From Candidatus Aminicenantota bacterium (GTDB lineage Bacteria > Acidobacteriota > Aminicenantia > UBA2199), in contig DAOVIP010000111.1 in assembly GCA_030671465.1 (NCBI GenBank), forward strand, positions 1-6,732: a stretch of DNA of 6,732 nucleotides, written 5' to 3'. The translations under genes and the position numbers were made by a program. Under the pieces are notes generated by a model, which saw only the letters and a program-made list of their open reading frames with translations, was not told the DNA's origin and ran no database searches. This document shows positions 1 through 6,255 of this stretch, one piece after another (positions within the stretch are counted from its first letter, which is position 1; each line of letters opens with the position of its first letter).

Positions 1-281
1 ACATTCTCAGACAGTGCATTTTTTCGCTTCAATAATGATGAGGCTCCGACTGCCAAAATAGCAATGGGAATAGCGGCCTCAAAAACCTGACCGATTTTCA
101 GTGCCAGGTAGGCAGCGGAAAGGGAAAACAAAACCGTATAAATCATTCCCCAAACCAATGCATAAAGCGTAACCTCCGGGAGAGGTGCGCCTTCGGGAAC
201 CACCGGATTAAAACTCTCCCCCTTCTTTAATTTTCGATAGGCATTTTTGGGTAATCCTTTGATGGTGTCATGATCAGCCAT
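1..281 (-). CDS. OPT-family oligopeptide transporter, N-terminal fragment (cut by window edge)
   Basis: This is the first 93 codons of a gene that continues beyond the left edge. Seen: the start ATG reads leftward from 281, preceded by GGAGG (complement of 291-295) nine bases upstream. The protein opens with a short soluble tail (MADHDTIKGLPKNAYRKL), then a Gly/Pro-rich stretch with VVPEGAPLPEVTLYA. A first hydrophobic helix follows, then AYLALKIGQVFEAAIPIAIL and a second hydrophobic stretch. Known: the order PEvTl, first helix, aYLgLKvG...aaIPiai is the N-terminal signature of the OPT (oligopeptide/YSL-like) transporters. These are inner-membrane proteins with many helices that import peptides or metal-chelate substrates. 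Substrate cannot be told from this fragment. It is transcribed divergently from the membrane-protein gene at 473. Confidence 0.85.
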   Translation of the reverse strand, partial: MADHDTIKGLPKNAYRKLKKGESFNPVVPEGAPLPEVTLYALVWGMIYTVLFSLSAAYLALKIGQVFEAAIPIAILAVGASSLLKRKNALSEN

Positions 282-472
282 TTTGGTTAACCTCCATTTT
301 GCTCATTTTTTTTGTTTATTTCAATAAGGGAATCAATACCAAAATCGAGCCGATGAATGGAAAACCTTAGCACATCAAAAAATTTATTTCAAGGTTATTG
401 ACCATTTTCTCCCTAACCTTCACCGGAGTCAAATCCTCCTTACATCTTGACAACATCTGGGATAAATGGTAA

Positions 473-979
473 ATGGAGTTCATGAATATCGACTATAAAA
501 AACAGCAGGAAGAACGTAAAATCATCAGCAAGGAAACCAGGACCCCCAAATTGATTGCCCTGAGCATGCTGGGATCAACCCTGATCTTCGCCCTGATGGC
601 ATATTTTGTAAAATTGGAATTCAACCTGGAAAGAAACGTGAGAGAGAATATCTATTGGATATTAATATTCGCCATCATTCTCATCCTGATCGGTGTCCTG
701 TCGGTACGAAAAACCATATACTATTCGACCCGGTTGATAAAAGAAGACTATTCACTCACTCAAATATTACAGAAATGGAGTCAAATTGATATTATTCTAT
801 TGGCAGTCGGTGAAACCATCCCCATTCTCGGATTAATCATAACCTGGCTGGGTATGCCATTCGCAAGAACCGGATTTATCTTTCTGGTATCCGCTATTTT
901 GATGATTATATTGATGCCAGTGGGAATCAAAACCAGAAGTAAACTCGAGATACTCAGAAAGCACATCCCGGGGATTTAA
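473..979 (+). CDS. Four-helix inner-membrane protein of unknown function
   Basis: I do not recognise a family. The 168-residue product has a charged N-terminal tail of about 25 residues (KKQQEERK), then four predicted membrane helices at about 27-46, 61-78, 105-125 and 131-150, and a short basic C-terminus (KTRSKLEILRKH). The loop between helices 2 and 3 is charged and about 27 residues long. An even helix count with both ends Lys/Arg-rich suggests both ends are cytoplasmic. Helix 3 carries a Gly-Glu and a Pro (AVGETIPILG), the only charged residue inside a helix. The start is uncertain. ATG at 473 has GGGA (459-462) ten bases upstream. ATG at 482, three codons later, has GGAG (475-478) only three bases away, which is too close. 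I see no terminator hairpin after the stop, and the promoter for the downstream gene lies within the next 85 bases. Confidence 0.75.
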   Translation: MEFMNIDYKKQQEERKIISKETRTPKLIALSMLGSTLIFALMAYFVKLEFNLERNVRENIYWILIFAIILILIGVLSVRKTIYYSTRLIKEDYSLTQILQKWSQIDIILLAVGETIPILGLIITWLGMPFARTGFIFLVSAILMIILMPVGIKTRSKLEILRKHIPGI

Positions 980-1027
980 TCTCGCTAAAAAACAGAACAC
1001 TTGGGGAGTCTAATGATATATGCAGAA

Positions 1028-1042
1028 GTGATTTGAATTCAC
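1028..1042. promoter_or_regulatory. Imperfect palindrome over the -35 box (candidate operator)
   Basis: The 15 bases GTGATTTGAATTCAC form an inverted repeat centred on G1035. Six of seven base pairs match (GTGA against TCAC, plus two inner pairs). It covers the -35 hexamer at 1033-1038, where a bound repressor would block RNA polymerase. No regulator gene is visible in the window. A palindrome this short and imperfect in AT-rich DNA could arise by chance. Confidence 0.3.
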
Positions 1043-1061
1043 ATATCGAATGTTATATAAT
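1033..1061 (+). promoter_or_regulatory. Sigma-70-type promoter for the kinase-folC operon
   Basis: TTGAAT at 1033-1038 (four of six consensus positions) is separated by exactly 17 bases from a perfect TATAAT at 1056-1061. Transcription would start near 1068 and leave a leader of about 23 bases before the ATG at 1091. The leader holds GGAG (1080-1083) seven bases before that ATG. This is the best-spaced promoter I found by eye. The close packing of the following five genes suggests it serves the whole run. Confidence 0.65.
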
Positions 1062-1090
1062 GAAATCAACATAATGTATGGAGACAAAAC

Positions 1091-3871
1091 ATGAAAAAAA
1101 ATGTTTTATTAGTGGAATATGACACCTCCACAATAGAATTAATCCAGGAAATATTGTCTTCTCCCGTATTTAATATTGAAACCGTAGACGAAGGGAATAA
1201 AGCCAAGGAATTGGTTGAAAGCAAGAATTATGATCTGGTGATTACTGCTGCCATGTTACCGAAATTTCATGGATTTAATTTATCCCAGTTCATCGGAAAC
1301 CAGTCTCCCCAGACCAAAATACTCATTATTAGTGGCATCTACAAAGGCATCGAATACAAACACCAGGCTATAACCCAATATAAGGCAGATGATTTCCTGG
1401 AAAAACCCCTGAACCGAAATCAATTGAAAAAACGGATCCTGGAACTGCTGGACCTGGAGGAAGAAAACCTCAAGGGAGATGAGCAGAGCCCCACTACCGA
1501 AATCCCCCTGACCGAAACAACCAAGATCCCGGCCGTCCAAAAATCCGAACCCGAAAAAACCAAATATTCCTCTAATGATCTATTCGGGGATATCATCGAA
1601 GAGGTTGAAAAAATCCCCATCCATGAAATAAAAATGGATAATGAATTGGGCAAGGAAGCTGAACCCAGAAAAGAAACCGAAGATGTTTCCCCAAAAACGT
1701 CTGAAAAGAAAGACCGGGAAAAAATCGATCTGGAATTGGCCAACCTGGGCAAAGCCAAGAGGGAAACACCGGACCTACGGAAATTTAAAAAGATCGAAGA
1801 TGACATCAAAAAAAAATTGGATGACACACTTTCCGGGCTGGGAATTAAACTCAAAACCGCACCCAAGAAGGACAGCGAAGATAAAAAAGTCAAACCCAGC
1901 CAGGAGCCGGCCAAGGAAACACCGGCTCCCAAAAAACCGGTGGAAAGAACCGATGAACTCGGAGACTACGATATCCTGGGCTTGATCGCCCGGGGGGGGA
2001 TGGCCGAAATATATAAAGCCAAAAAAAAGGGTGTCAAGGGTTTTGAAAAAGTCATCGCCATCAAAAAAATCCTTTCCGGTTACGGGGAAGATGATAAATA
2101 CATCGAAATGTTAGTGGATGAAGCCAAAATTGCCGCTGAATTATCACACCCCAACATTGTCCAGATATATGATCTGGGTAAGAAGAATGATTATTATTTC
2201 ATTGCCATGGAATATATTCAGGGAAAGGACCTGGGCCTAATCCTGAGAAAGTTAAGCAAGGTCAATAAATGGATGCCGGAGGAAATTTCCATCTACCTGA
2301 TCACAAAAGTTTTGGAAGCTCTGGGCTATGCCCATTCTGCCAAAGACAATCGGGGCAGAAATCTGGAGATTGTCCACCGTGACATATCCCCTCCCAATAT
2401 CATGATCTCATTCGGCGGCGATGTAAAACTCACCGATTTCGGAGTATCCAAGGCTTCGATCAAAATCCATCAGACCATTTCTGGCGCACTAAAGGGAAAA
2501 TTGTTATATATGTCTCCGGAACAGGCCAAGGGAGACAAGAATATTGATAACCGTTCCGATCTGTTTTCGGTGGGAGTCCTGTTATTCGAACTCATCACCC
2601 AGAAGAAACTGTTCCTGGATTCTTCAGAAATGGAAGTATTGAAAAAGGTTCAAAACGGCAGTATTATCAAGCCAAGCGAATTCAAAAAAGACATCGATAC
2701 CGAACTGGAACGGATCATTCTGAAATCCCTGAACAAGGATCGGGACCAGAGGTATCAGAGCGCCGCGGAAATGATCCGAGACCTTGAATCATACCTGCAA
2801 AATAATTACGATCATATACCCAACTCCATTCATGTTTCCCGTTTTCTGTACGATCTGTACAAGAAGGAAATTCAAAAGGAAAACATAAAAGTTGATCTGA
2901 AATCAATCCCCTACGAGATAAAAAGAAAAGCCAAAGCGGAAATCGAATCCCCCCCCGCACCGGATACGGAAAAGTCCAAAGAGAAAAAAAAGGATAAAAA
3001 GGCCCCTGAGGAAGAAGGCTTCGCCCCCACCATTGAAATCGACTTTGAAAAATCCAAACCCATCAAGGAACTCACCAAGCCATCAGCCCCAATTCCGGAA
3101 GGCCAGCCTGAACCATTGATCGAGAAAGAGAAGAAAATCTCAAGCCCTCCATTCATTGACTTCGAACAGGAGGATTTAAAAAAAGAAAAAAGGAAAAAAA
3201 GATTCAAATTCTTTTTCATGTTGTTGTTTCCCATCCTGGCAGTGGCTGCCGGGTACTATTTCTTATATCTCTCTCCAGATTCCCGGCCTGTAGAAACCAT
3301 ATCAATAACCCATATCAATTCCCCGGTCAATAAAACCGCTGAAAAAACCAGTAATCCTCAATTGATTGAAGATCCTTTTGAAGTCCTGATTCCTGTAAAC
3401 GGGGATAATGATCCCCTGACCTCAAATCAGTTCAAAGTCATTAACCATGAACCTCCCGAGACCAAGGTGCTCACCCCTGCCACCCCGGTAAAATCCGAGG
3501 AAATAATAAAACCCGAATCGGAAGTAAAAAAAGAAAAAAAACCCCCCCAAAAAACCTATTCGGAAGGCAGCATCGTTGCCTCAAGTGAACTGGACACAAA
3601 ACCCCAGCCGGTTTCGACCCCTCTGCCCCGGATCCAGAAAAGGACCAGGAGATCGCTGACCACTGACCAGGATTTACTGGTAACTATTTTAATCAATCAC
3701 CAGGGAAATGTGGAAAAAGTGAAGTTGCTTAAAAAATCCGTTGCAGCTGAAATCAATTCATTGATCATCAGCTCCATTGCCAAATGGAAATACAAACCGG
3801 CAACCAAAAATGATTTCAAGGTTAAGACCTGGAAACAAATTCCCATAACAATAAAAAAAATCAAGGAGTAA
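1091..3871 (+). CDS. Transmembrane Ser/Thr kinase with degenerate receiver domain and TonB-like C-terminus
   Basis: A 926-residue fusion. Residues 1-115 are a CheY-like receiver: S81 and K105-P106 are kept, but the phosphoacceptor position is A53 (DLVITAAMLP) and the acidic pocket reads E9-Y10-D11, so phosphorylation is unlikely. Residues 116-290 are a Lys/Glu/Pro-rich linker. Residues 293-570 are a Hanks-type kinase with the ATP-binding loop ARGGMAE (300-306), K325, E344, HRD 429-431, N436, DFG 449-451, SPE 475-477 and D490. All key catalytic residues are present, so it should phosphorylate Ser/Thr. HRDISPPN replaces the usual HRDLKxxN. After a second charged linker comes one membrane helix (707-727), a Pro/Lys/Glu-rich spacer, and a TonB-type C-terminal domain (about 855-926, with GNVEKVKLL and AKWKYKPA). 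Expected topology is kinase inside and TonB-like domain in the periplasm. The start is firm: GGAG lies seven bases upstream of ATG. Function is inferred; target proteins are unknown. Confidence 0.93.
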   Translation: MKKNVLLVEYDTSTIELIQEILSSPVFNIETVDEGNKAKELVESKNYDLVITAAMLPKFHGFNLSQFIGNQSPQTKILIISGIYKGIEYKHQAITQYKADDFLEKPLNRNQLKKRILELLDLEEENLKGDEQSPTTEIPLTETTKIPAVQKSEPEKTKYSSNDLFGDIIEEVEKIPIHEIKMDNELGKEAEPRKETEDVSPKTSEKKDREKIDLELANLGKAKRETPDLRKFKKIEDDIKKKLDDTLSGLGIKLKTAPKKDSEDKKVKPSQEPAKETPAPKKPVERTDELGDYDILGLIARGGMAEIYKAKKKGVKGFEKVIAIKKILSGYGEDDKYIEMLVDEAKIAAELSHPNIVQIYDLGKKNDYYFIAMEYIQGKDLGLILRKLSKVNKWMPEEISIYLITKVLEALGYAHSAKDNRGRNLEIVHRDISPPNIMISFGGDVKLTDFGVSKASIKIHQTISGALKGKLLYMSPEQAKGDKNIDNRSDLFSVGVLLFELITQKKLFLDSSEMEVLKKVQNGSIIKPSEFKKDIDTELERIILKSLNKDRDQRYQSAAEMIRDLESYLQNNYDHIPNSIHVSRFLYDLYKKEIQKENIKVDLKSIPYEIKRKAKAEIESPPAPDTEKSKEKKKDKKAPEEEGFAPTIEIDFEKSKPIKELTKPSAPIPEGQPEPLIEKEKKISSPPFIDFEQEDLKKEKRKKRFKFFFMLLFPILAVAAGYYFLYLSPDSRPVETISITHINSPVNKTAEKTSNPQLIEDPFEVLIPVNGDNDPLTSNQFKVINHEPPETKVLTPATPVKSEEIIKPESEVKKEKKPPQKTYSEGSIVASSELDTKPQPVSTPLPRIQKRTRRSLTTDQDLLVTILINHQGNVEKVKLLKKSVAAEINSLIISSIAKWKYKPATKNDFKVKTWKQIPITIKKIKE

Positions 3872-3873
3872 AA

Positions 3874-4104
3874 ATGACACAATTAAAAAGCGAAGACAAA
3901 TCGTTTTACGAGACCACTCAAAAAGAAGCGAAAAAAAAGATTGAAATAATTGATGCGACCATTGAGGAAGAACTGGCCAGAGTCAAGGAAAAAATCAATG
4001 GCCTTCAGGAACAAAAGAAAGCCATCCGGCAGATTTATGACGGAGCCTGCGTAATTCTCGGTGTCAAAAACGAATTCGAAGAAGAAGAAAAATCAACAGT
4101 ATAA
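3874..4104 (+). CDS. Small charged helical (coiled-coil) protein of unknown function
   Basis: The 76-residue product is soluble and highly charged. It has a predicted long helix from about residue 10 to 52 (KEAKKKIEIIDATIEEEL, then VKEKINGLQEQKKAIRQI) with hydrophobic residues at coiled-coil-like spacing. A short YDGACVILGVKNEF segment with a single Cys follows, then an acidic tail (EEEEK). I do not recognise the family. The start is well supported: AAGGAG at 3863-3868 lies five bases before the ATG, inside the last codons of the kinase gene, and only two bases separate the kinase stop from this ATG. Translation is therefore probably coupled to the kinase. The tight coupling hints at a partner or substrate of the kinase, but this is inference. 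It lacks the family pattern of the exonuclease VII small subunit, another short helical protein. Confidence 0.75.
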   Translation: MTQLKSEDKSFYETTQKEAKKKIEIIDATIEEELARVKEKINGLQEQKKAIRQIYDGACVILGVKNEFEEEEKSTV

Positions 4105-4138
4105 AGTCGGGAATCAAATTTCAACTTTATCGGTATTA

Positions 4139-5437
4139 ATGAATTATTCCAAAAGTTTATCTTATCTCAGGAAAATTCAGGAACAGGGCTCTAAACTGAC
4201 CTTGAATAACATTAAAAAAGTTATTGATCAGTTCCCTTTCCCGTTGAAAGATATTAAATTTATCCAGGTTGCCGGAACCAACGGTAAAGGGTCTACCTCC
4301 CATTTTATCGCTTCCATACTCCAGTCTGCCTCCTATCGGGTTGGTCTTTTTACCTCTCCCCATCTTCAGGATATCCGGGAGCGGATCACCATAAACAAGG
4401 AATGGATTTCAGAATCAGACTTTGCCAAATCCCTTCAGGCCACTCGAAAAATTTCAGAAACCCTCCTGAGGCAGAAGATAATCGATAATATCCCCACTTT
4501 TTTTGAACACCTGTTTTTGATTTCACTTTTTTATTTTCAGCGGAAAAAAGTTGATTTTGCTGTCTTTGAAGTGGGCCTGGGCGGACGATTGGATGCCACC
4601 TCTACCATCATTCCGGAAGTATCGGTAATCACCAATATTTCTTACGACCATACCAAGACCCTGGGAAAGACAATCCAAGCTATTGCTTTTGAAAAAGCCG
4701 GGATCATAAAAAAAAATATTCCGGTCATCTCCGGCTGCAGCCGTTACTCTGTATCCAGAAAGGTCATAAAGAATATCGCTCACAAGCGACAGGCTCCATT
4801 TTATGATGTGATTACCCCGGCCGGTTTAATTCAAACCAAGGATAAAAAAAGGGGTTATGCCTGTCACTATGTCACCGAGTCCAACCGTTACGAGTTCAAT
4901 GTTTTTATGAACGGAAAGCACCAGACCATTAACGCAGCCACTGCCATTCGGACCATAGAGGTGTTGAACCGAAACGGGCTCGGCATTTCAAAATCATCCA
5001 TATATCATGGAATTAAGAACAATTTTGTACCTGGAAGAATTGAAATCATCAACACCCGTCCGGAGATTATACTCGATGGTGGGCATAATGTGGAGAGTAT
5101 CCGGGCATTAAATAAATTTTTACATCAAAAAAATTTTCGCGACCTCACCCTGATTTTCGGAGTTTTAAAGGACAAGAATTATCAGAAAATGATTGATCTG
5201 CTCAAGCCCTTTATCCAGAGGGTTGTCATCACCCAACCGCTGTCCAACCGGGCCCTCCCCGCTGACCAGCTGGTGCGTTTTTTCAAACCATTCGAGTTTC
5301 TGGTCAAACCCGATTTGAAGGATGCCCTGGATAGTGCCAAAAAATTTAAAACCAATATACTGGTTACAGGATCTCTGTATCTTGTCGGCGAGATGCGTAA
5401 CCTAATTTTCGGAGGTGCTGCAAATGGATATAAATAA
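4139..5437 (+). CDS. folC: Folylpolyglutamate synthase / dihydrofolate synthase
   Basis: FolC is a cytoplasmic Mur-ligase-type enzyme. It joins glutamate to dihydropteroate and/or adds further glutamates to folates, using ATP. With the ATG at 4139 it has 432 residues, normal for the family. Motifs in order: the N-terminal helix MNYSKSLSYLRKIQEQGSKL; the ATP loop GTNGKGS (46-52); FEVGLGGRLDATSTI; the metal-site region YDHTKTLG...AFEKAGIIKK; PGRIEI; and DGGHN, where most relatives read DGAHN. The C-terminal domain carries VITQPLSNRALPADQL and ends after LVTGSLYLVGE. A GTG 78 bases upstream (4061) is in frame, but it lies inside the preceding gene, has no ribosome site and adds a Lys-rich tail unlike the family. 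The ATG at 4139 also lacks a clear ribosome site, so initiation may depend on translation of the preceding gene, which ends 34 bases earlier. Confidence 0.95.
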   Translation: MNYSKSLSYLRKIQEQGSKLTLNNIKKVIDQFPFPLKDIKFIQVAGTNGKGSTSHFIASILQSASYRVGLFTSPHLQDIRERITINKEWISESDFAKSLQATRKISETLLRQKIIDNIPTFFEHLFLISLFYFQRKKVDFAVFEVGLGGRLDATSTIIPEVSVITNISYDHTKTLGKTIQAIAFEKAGIIKKNIPVISGCSRYSVSRKVIKNIAHKRQAPFYDVITPAGLIQTKDKKRGYACHYVTESNRYEFNVFMNGKHQTINAATAIRTIEVLNRNGLGISKSSIYHGIKNNFVPGRIEIINTRPEIILDGGHNVESIRALNKFLHQKNFRDLTLIFGVLKDKNYQKMIDLLKPFIQRVVITQPLSNRALPADQLVRFFKPFEFLVKPDLKDALDSAKKFKTNILVTGSLYLVGEMRNLIFGGAANGYK

Positions 5438-6122
5438 ATTCAAACAAGCCGAGACCAGGTATCAGGAATTGAAGGTCCAGATGGAAAAACGCGAGAGTAA
5501 TGCCGATGAGATGAAAAAAAAGCTGAAAGAGATAATGATTACCGATGAAGAGGGAAACTACTGGATGATCGGGGGGAAAACCGGTAAATGGTATACCTAC
5601 AGTGAATCGGAATGGAAAGAGGATACTCCCTACGATGATGATACCAAACTGGTGGAAAAAAAAGATGAATCACTGATACCGGATGAAACCGAAGCAACAG
5701 TGACCTGTAAAGTCTGCCAGGCAAAAATGTCTTCCCGCTCGGCATACTGTCAGGTATGCGGTGCCAATCAGAAGGAACCGGTCAGGACCGGAACCGTAAA
5801 ACCAGTGAAAGCAGAATCCGAATTGTTGGTAAAATCAATAAGGCTGGTACCCATGATCTTTTTTTTCGGGGGGCTGGGCTTGATTATCGGTATCCTGTTT
5901 GGAGCAACTTTTGGCATTTTCAATATACTGGGAGATTTCATCTACCAGTTCCCCATCATGCTTCAGGAAACCCGGGGAAAAATTCAGGGGGGATTGATAT
6001 TTGCGGCCATGGGTGGGATCAGCGGTTTTGTATTTTTTGCTTTTATCTCAATCATCCTGACCGGAATCTATAATTTTATCTCGTTCTTTTTCGGGGGCTT
6101 GCGCTTTACAACCAAACCATAG
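5424..6122 (+). CDS. Zinc-ribbon membrane protein with a Trp/Tyr-rich motif
   Basis: The 232-residue product begins with a helical charged segment (1-38). A compact aromatic module follows at 42-70: EEGNYWMIGGKTGKWYTYS, then EWKEDTPY. Next is a four-cysteine zinc ribbon with C95, C98, C109 and C112 (CKVC, ten residues, CQVC). Two or three membrane helices close the protein, at about 141-167, 188-213 and possibly 213-226. The N-terminal two-thirds should be cytoplasmic. Known: short zinc ribbons of this spacing occur in many bacterial membrane proteins of unknown role, and similar aromatic modules occur in proteins of several phyla; neither gives a function. The start is ATG 5424 with GGAGG (5411-5415) eight bases upstream. 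This overlaps the end of folC by 14 bases, so the two are probably translationally coupled. An in-frame GTG at 5415 overlaps the ribosome site and is not the start. Confidence 0.85.
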   Translation: MDINKFKQAETRYQELKVQMEKRESNADEMKKKLKEIMITDEEGNYWMIGGKTGKWYTYSESEWKEDTPYDDDTKLVEKKDESLIPDETEATVTCKVCQAKMSSRSAYCQVCGANQKEPVRTGTVKPVKAESELLVKSIRLVPMIFFFGGLGLIIGILFGATFGIFNILGDFIYQFPIMLQETRGKIQGGLIFAAMGGISGFVFFAFISIILTGIYNFISFFFGGLRFTTKP

Positions 6123-6230
6123 ATGGAAATCCTGCAGGATATTCGATTTTACCATCTAATCATATCCATTTTTATTCCACTCATTGTTTTTTTGGTGTTT
6201 TACCATTATCTGTTTCGGAAAAAAAAATAA
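6123..6230 (+). CDS. Possible 35-residue single-helix membrane protein
   Basis: Directly after the stop of the zinc-ribbon gene (TAG then ATG with no base between) runs an open frame of 35 codons ending in TAA. The product starts MEILQDIRFYH, has one strongly hydrophobic helix (about residues 13-32, including IISIFIPLIVFLV) and ends RKKK. The basic tail predicts a cytoplasmic C-terminus and a periplasmic N-terminus. The start has no clear ribosome site, so it would rely on ribosomes re-initiating after the upstream stop. The frame fills nearly all the space before the convergent RNase HIII gene. I do not recognise a family, and an untranslated AT-rich tail could give such a frame by chance. 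Confidence 0.45.
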   Translation: MEILQDIRFYHLIISIFIPLIVFLVFYHYLFRKKK

Positions 6231-6255
6231 ATTTCAAAATCATTTAAATCGATTA

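Noticed and set aside
447..475. TTGACA at 447-452 as a promoter for the gene at 473
   Set aside because: The -35 is perfect, but the hexamers 16-18 bases downstream are poor -10 boxes (best is TAAATG at 470-475) and would overlap the start codon.
1420..1932. Minus-strand open frame of 170 codons opposite the kinase linker
   Set aside because: Ser/Leu/Phe-rich composition is what the complement of Lys/Glu-rich codons gives; there is no family motif, and the plus strand is clearly coding.
1641..1985. Plus-strand open frame of 114 codons within the kinase gene
   Set aside because: It lies wholly inside the first linker of the kinase in another frame. Its Lys/Arg/Trp-rich composition comes from reading the Glu/Lys/Pro codons out of frame, and it has no ribosome site.
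3874..4104. Exonuclease VII small subunit (xseB)
   Set aside because: Size and helical character fit, but the family's conserved N-terminal pattern is absent, and no xseA is in view.
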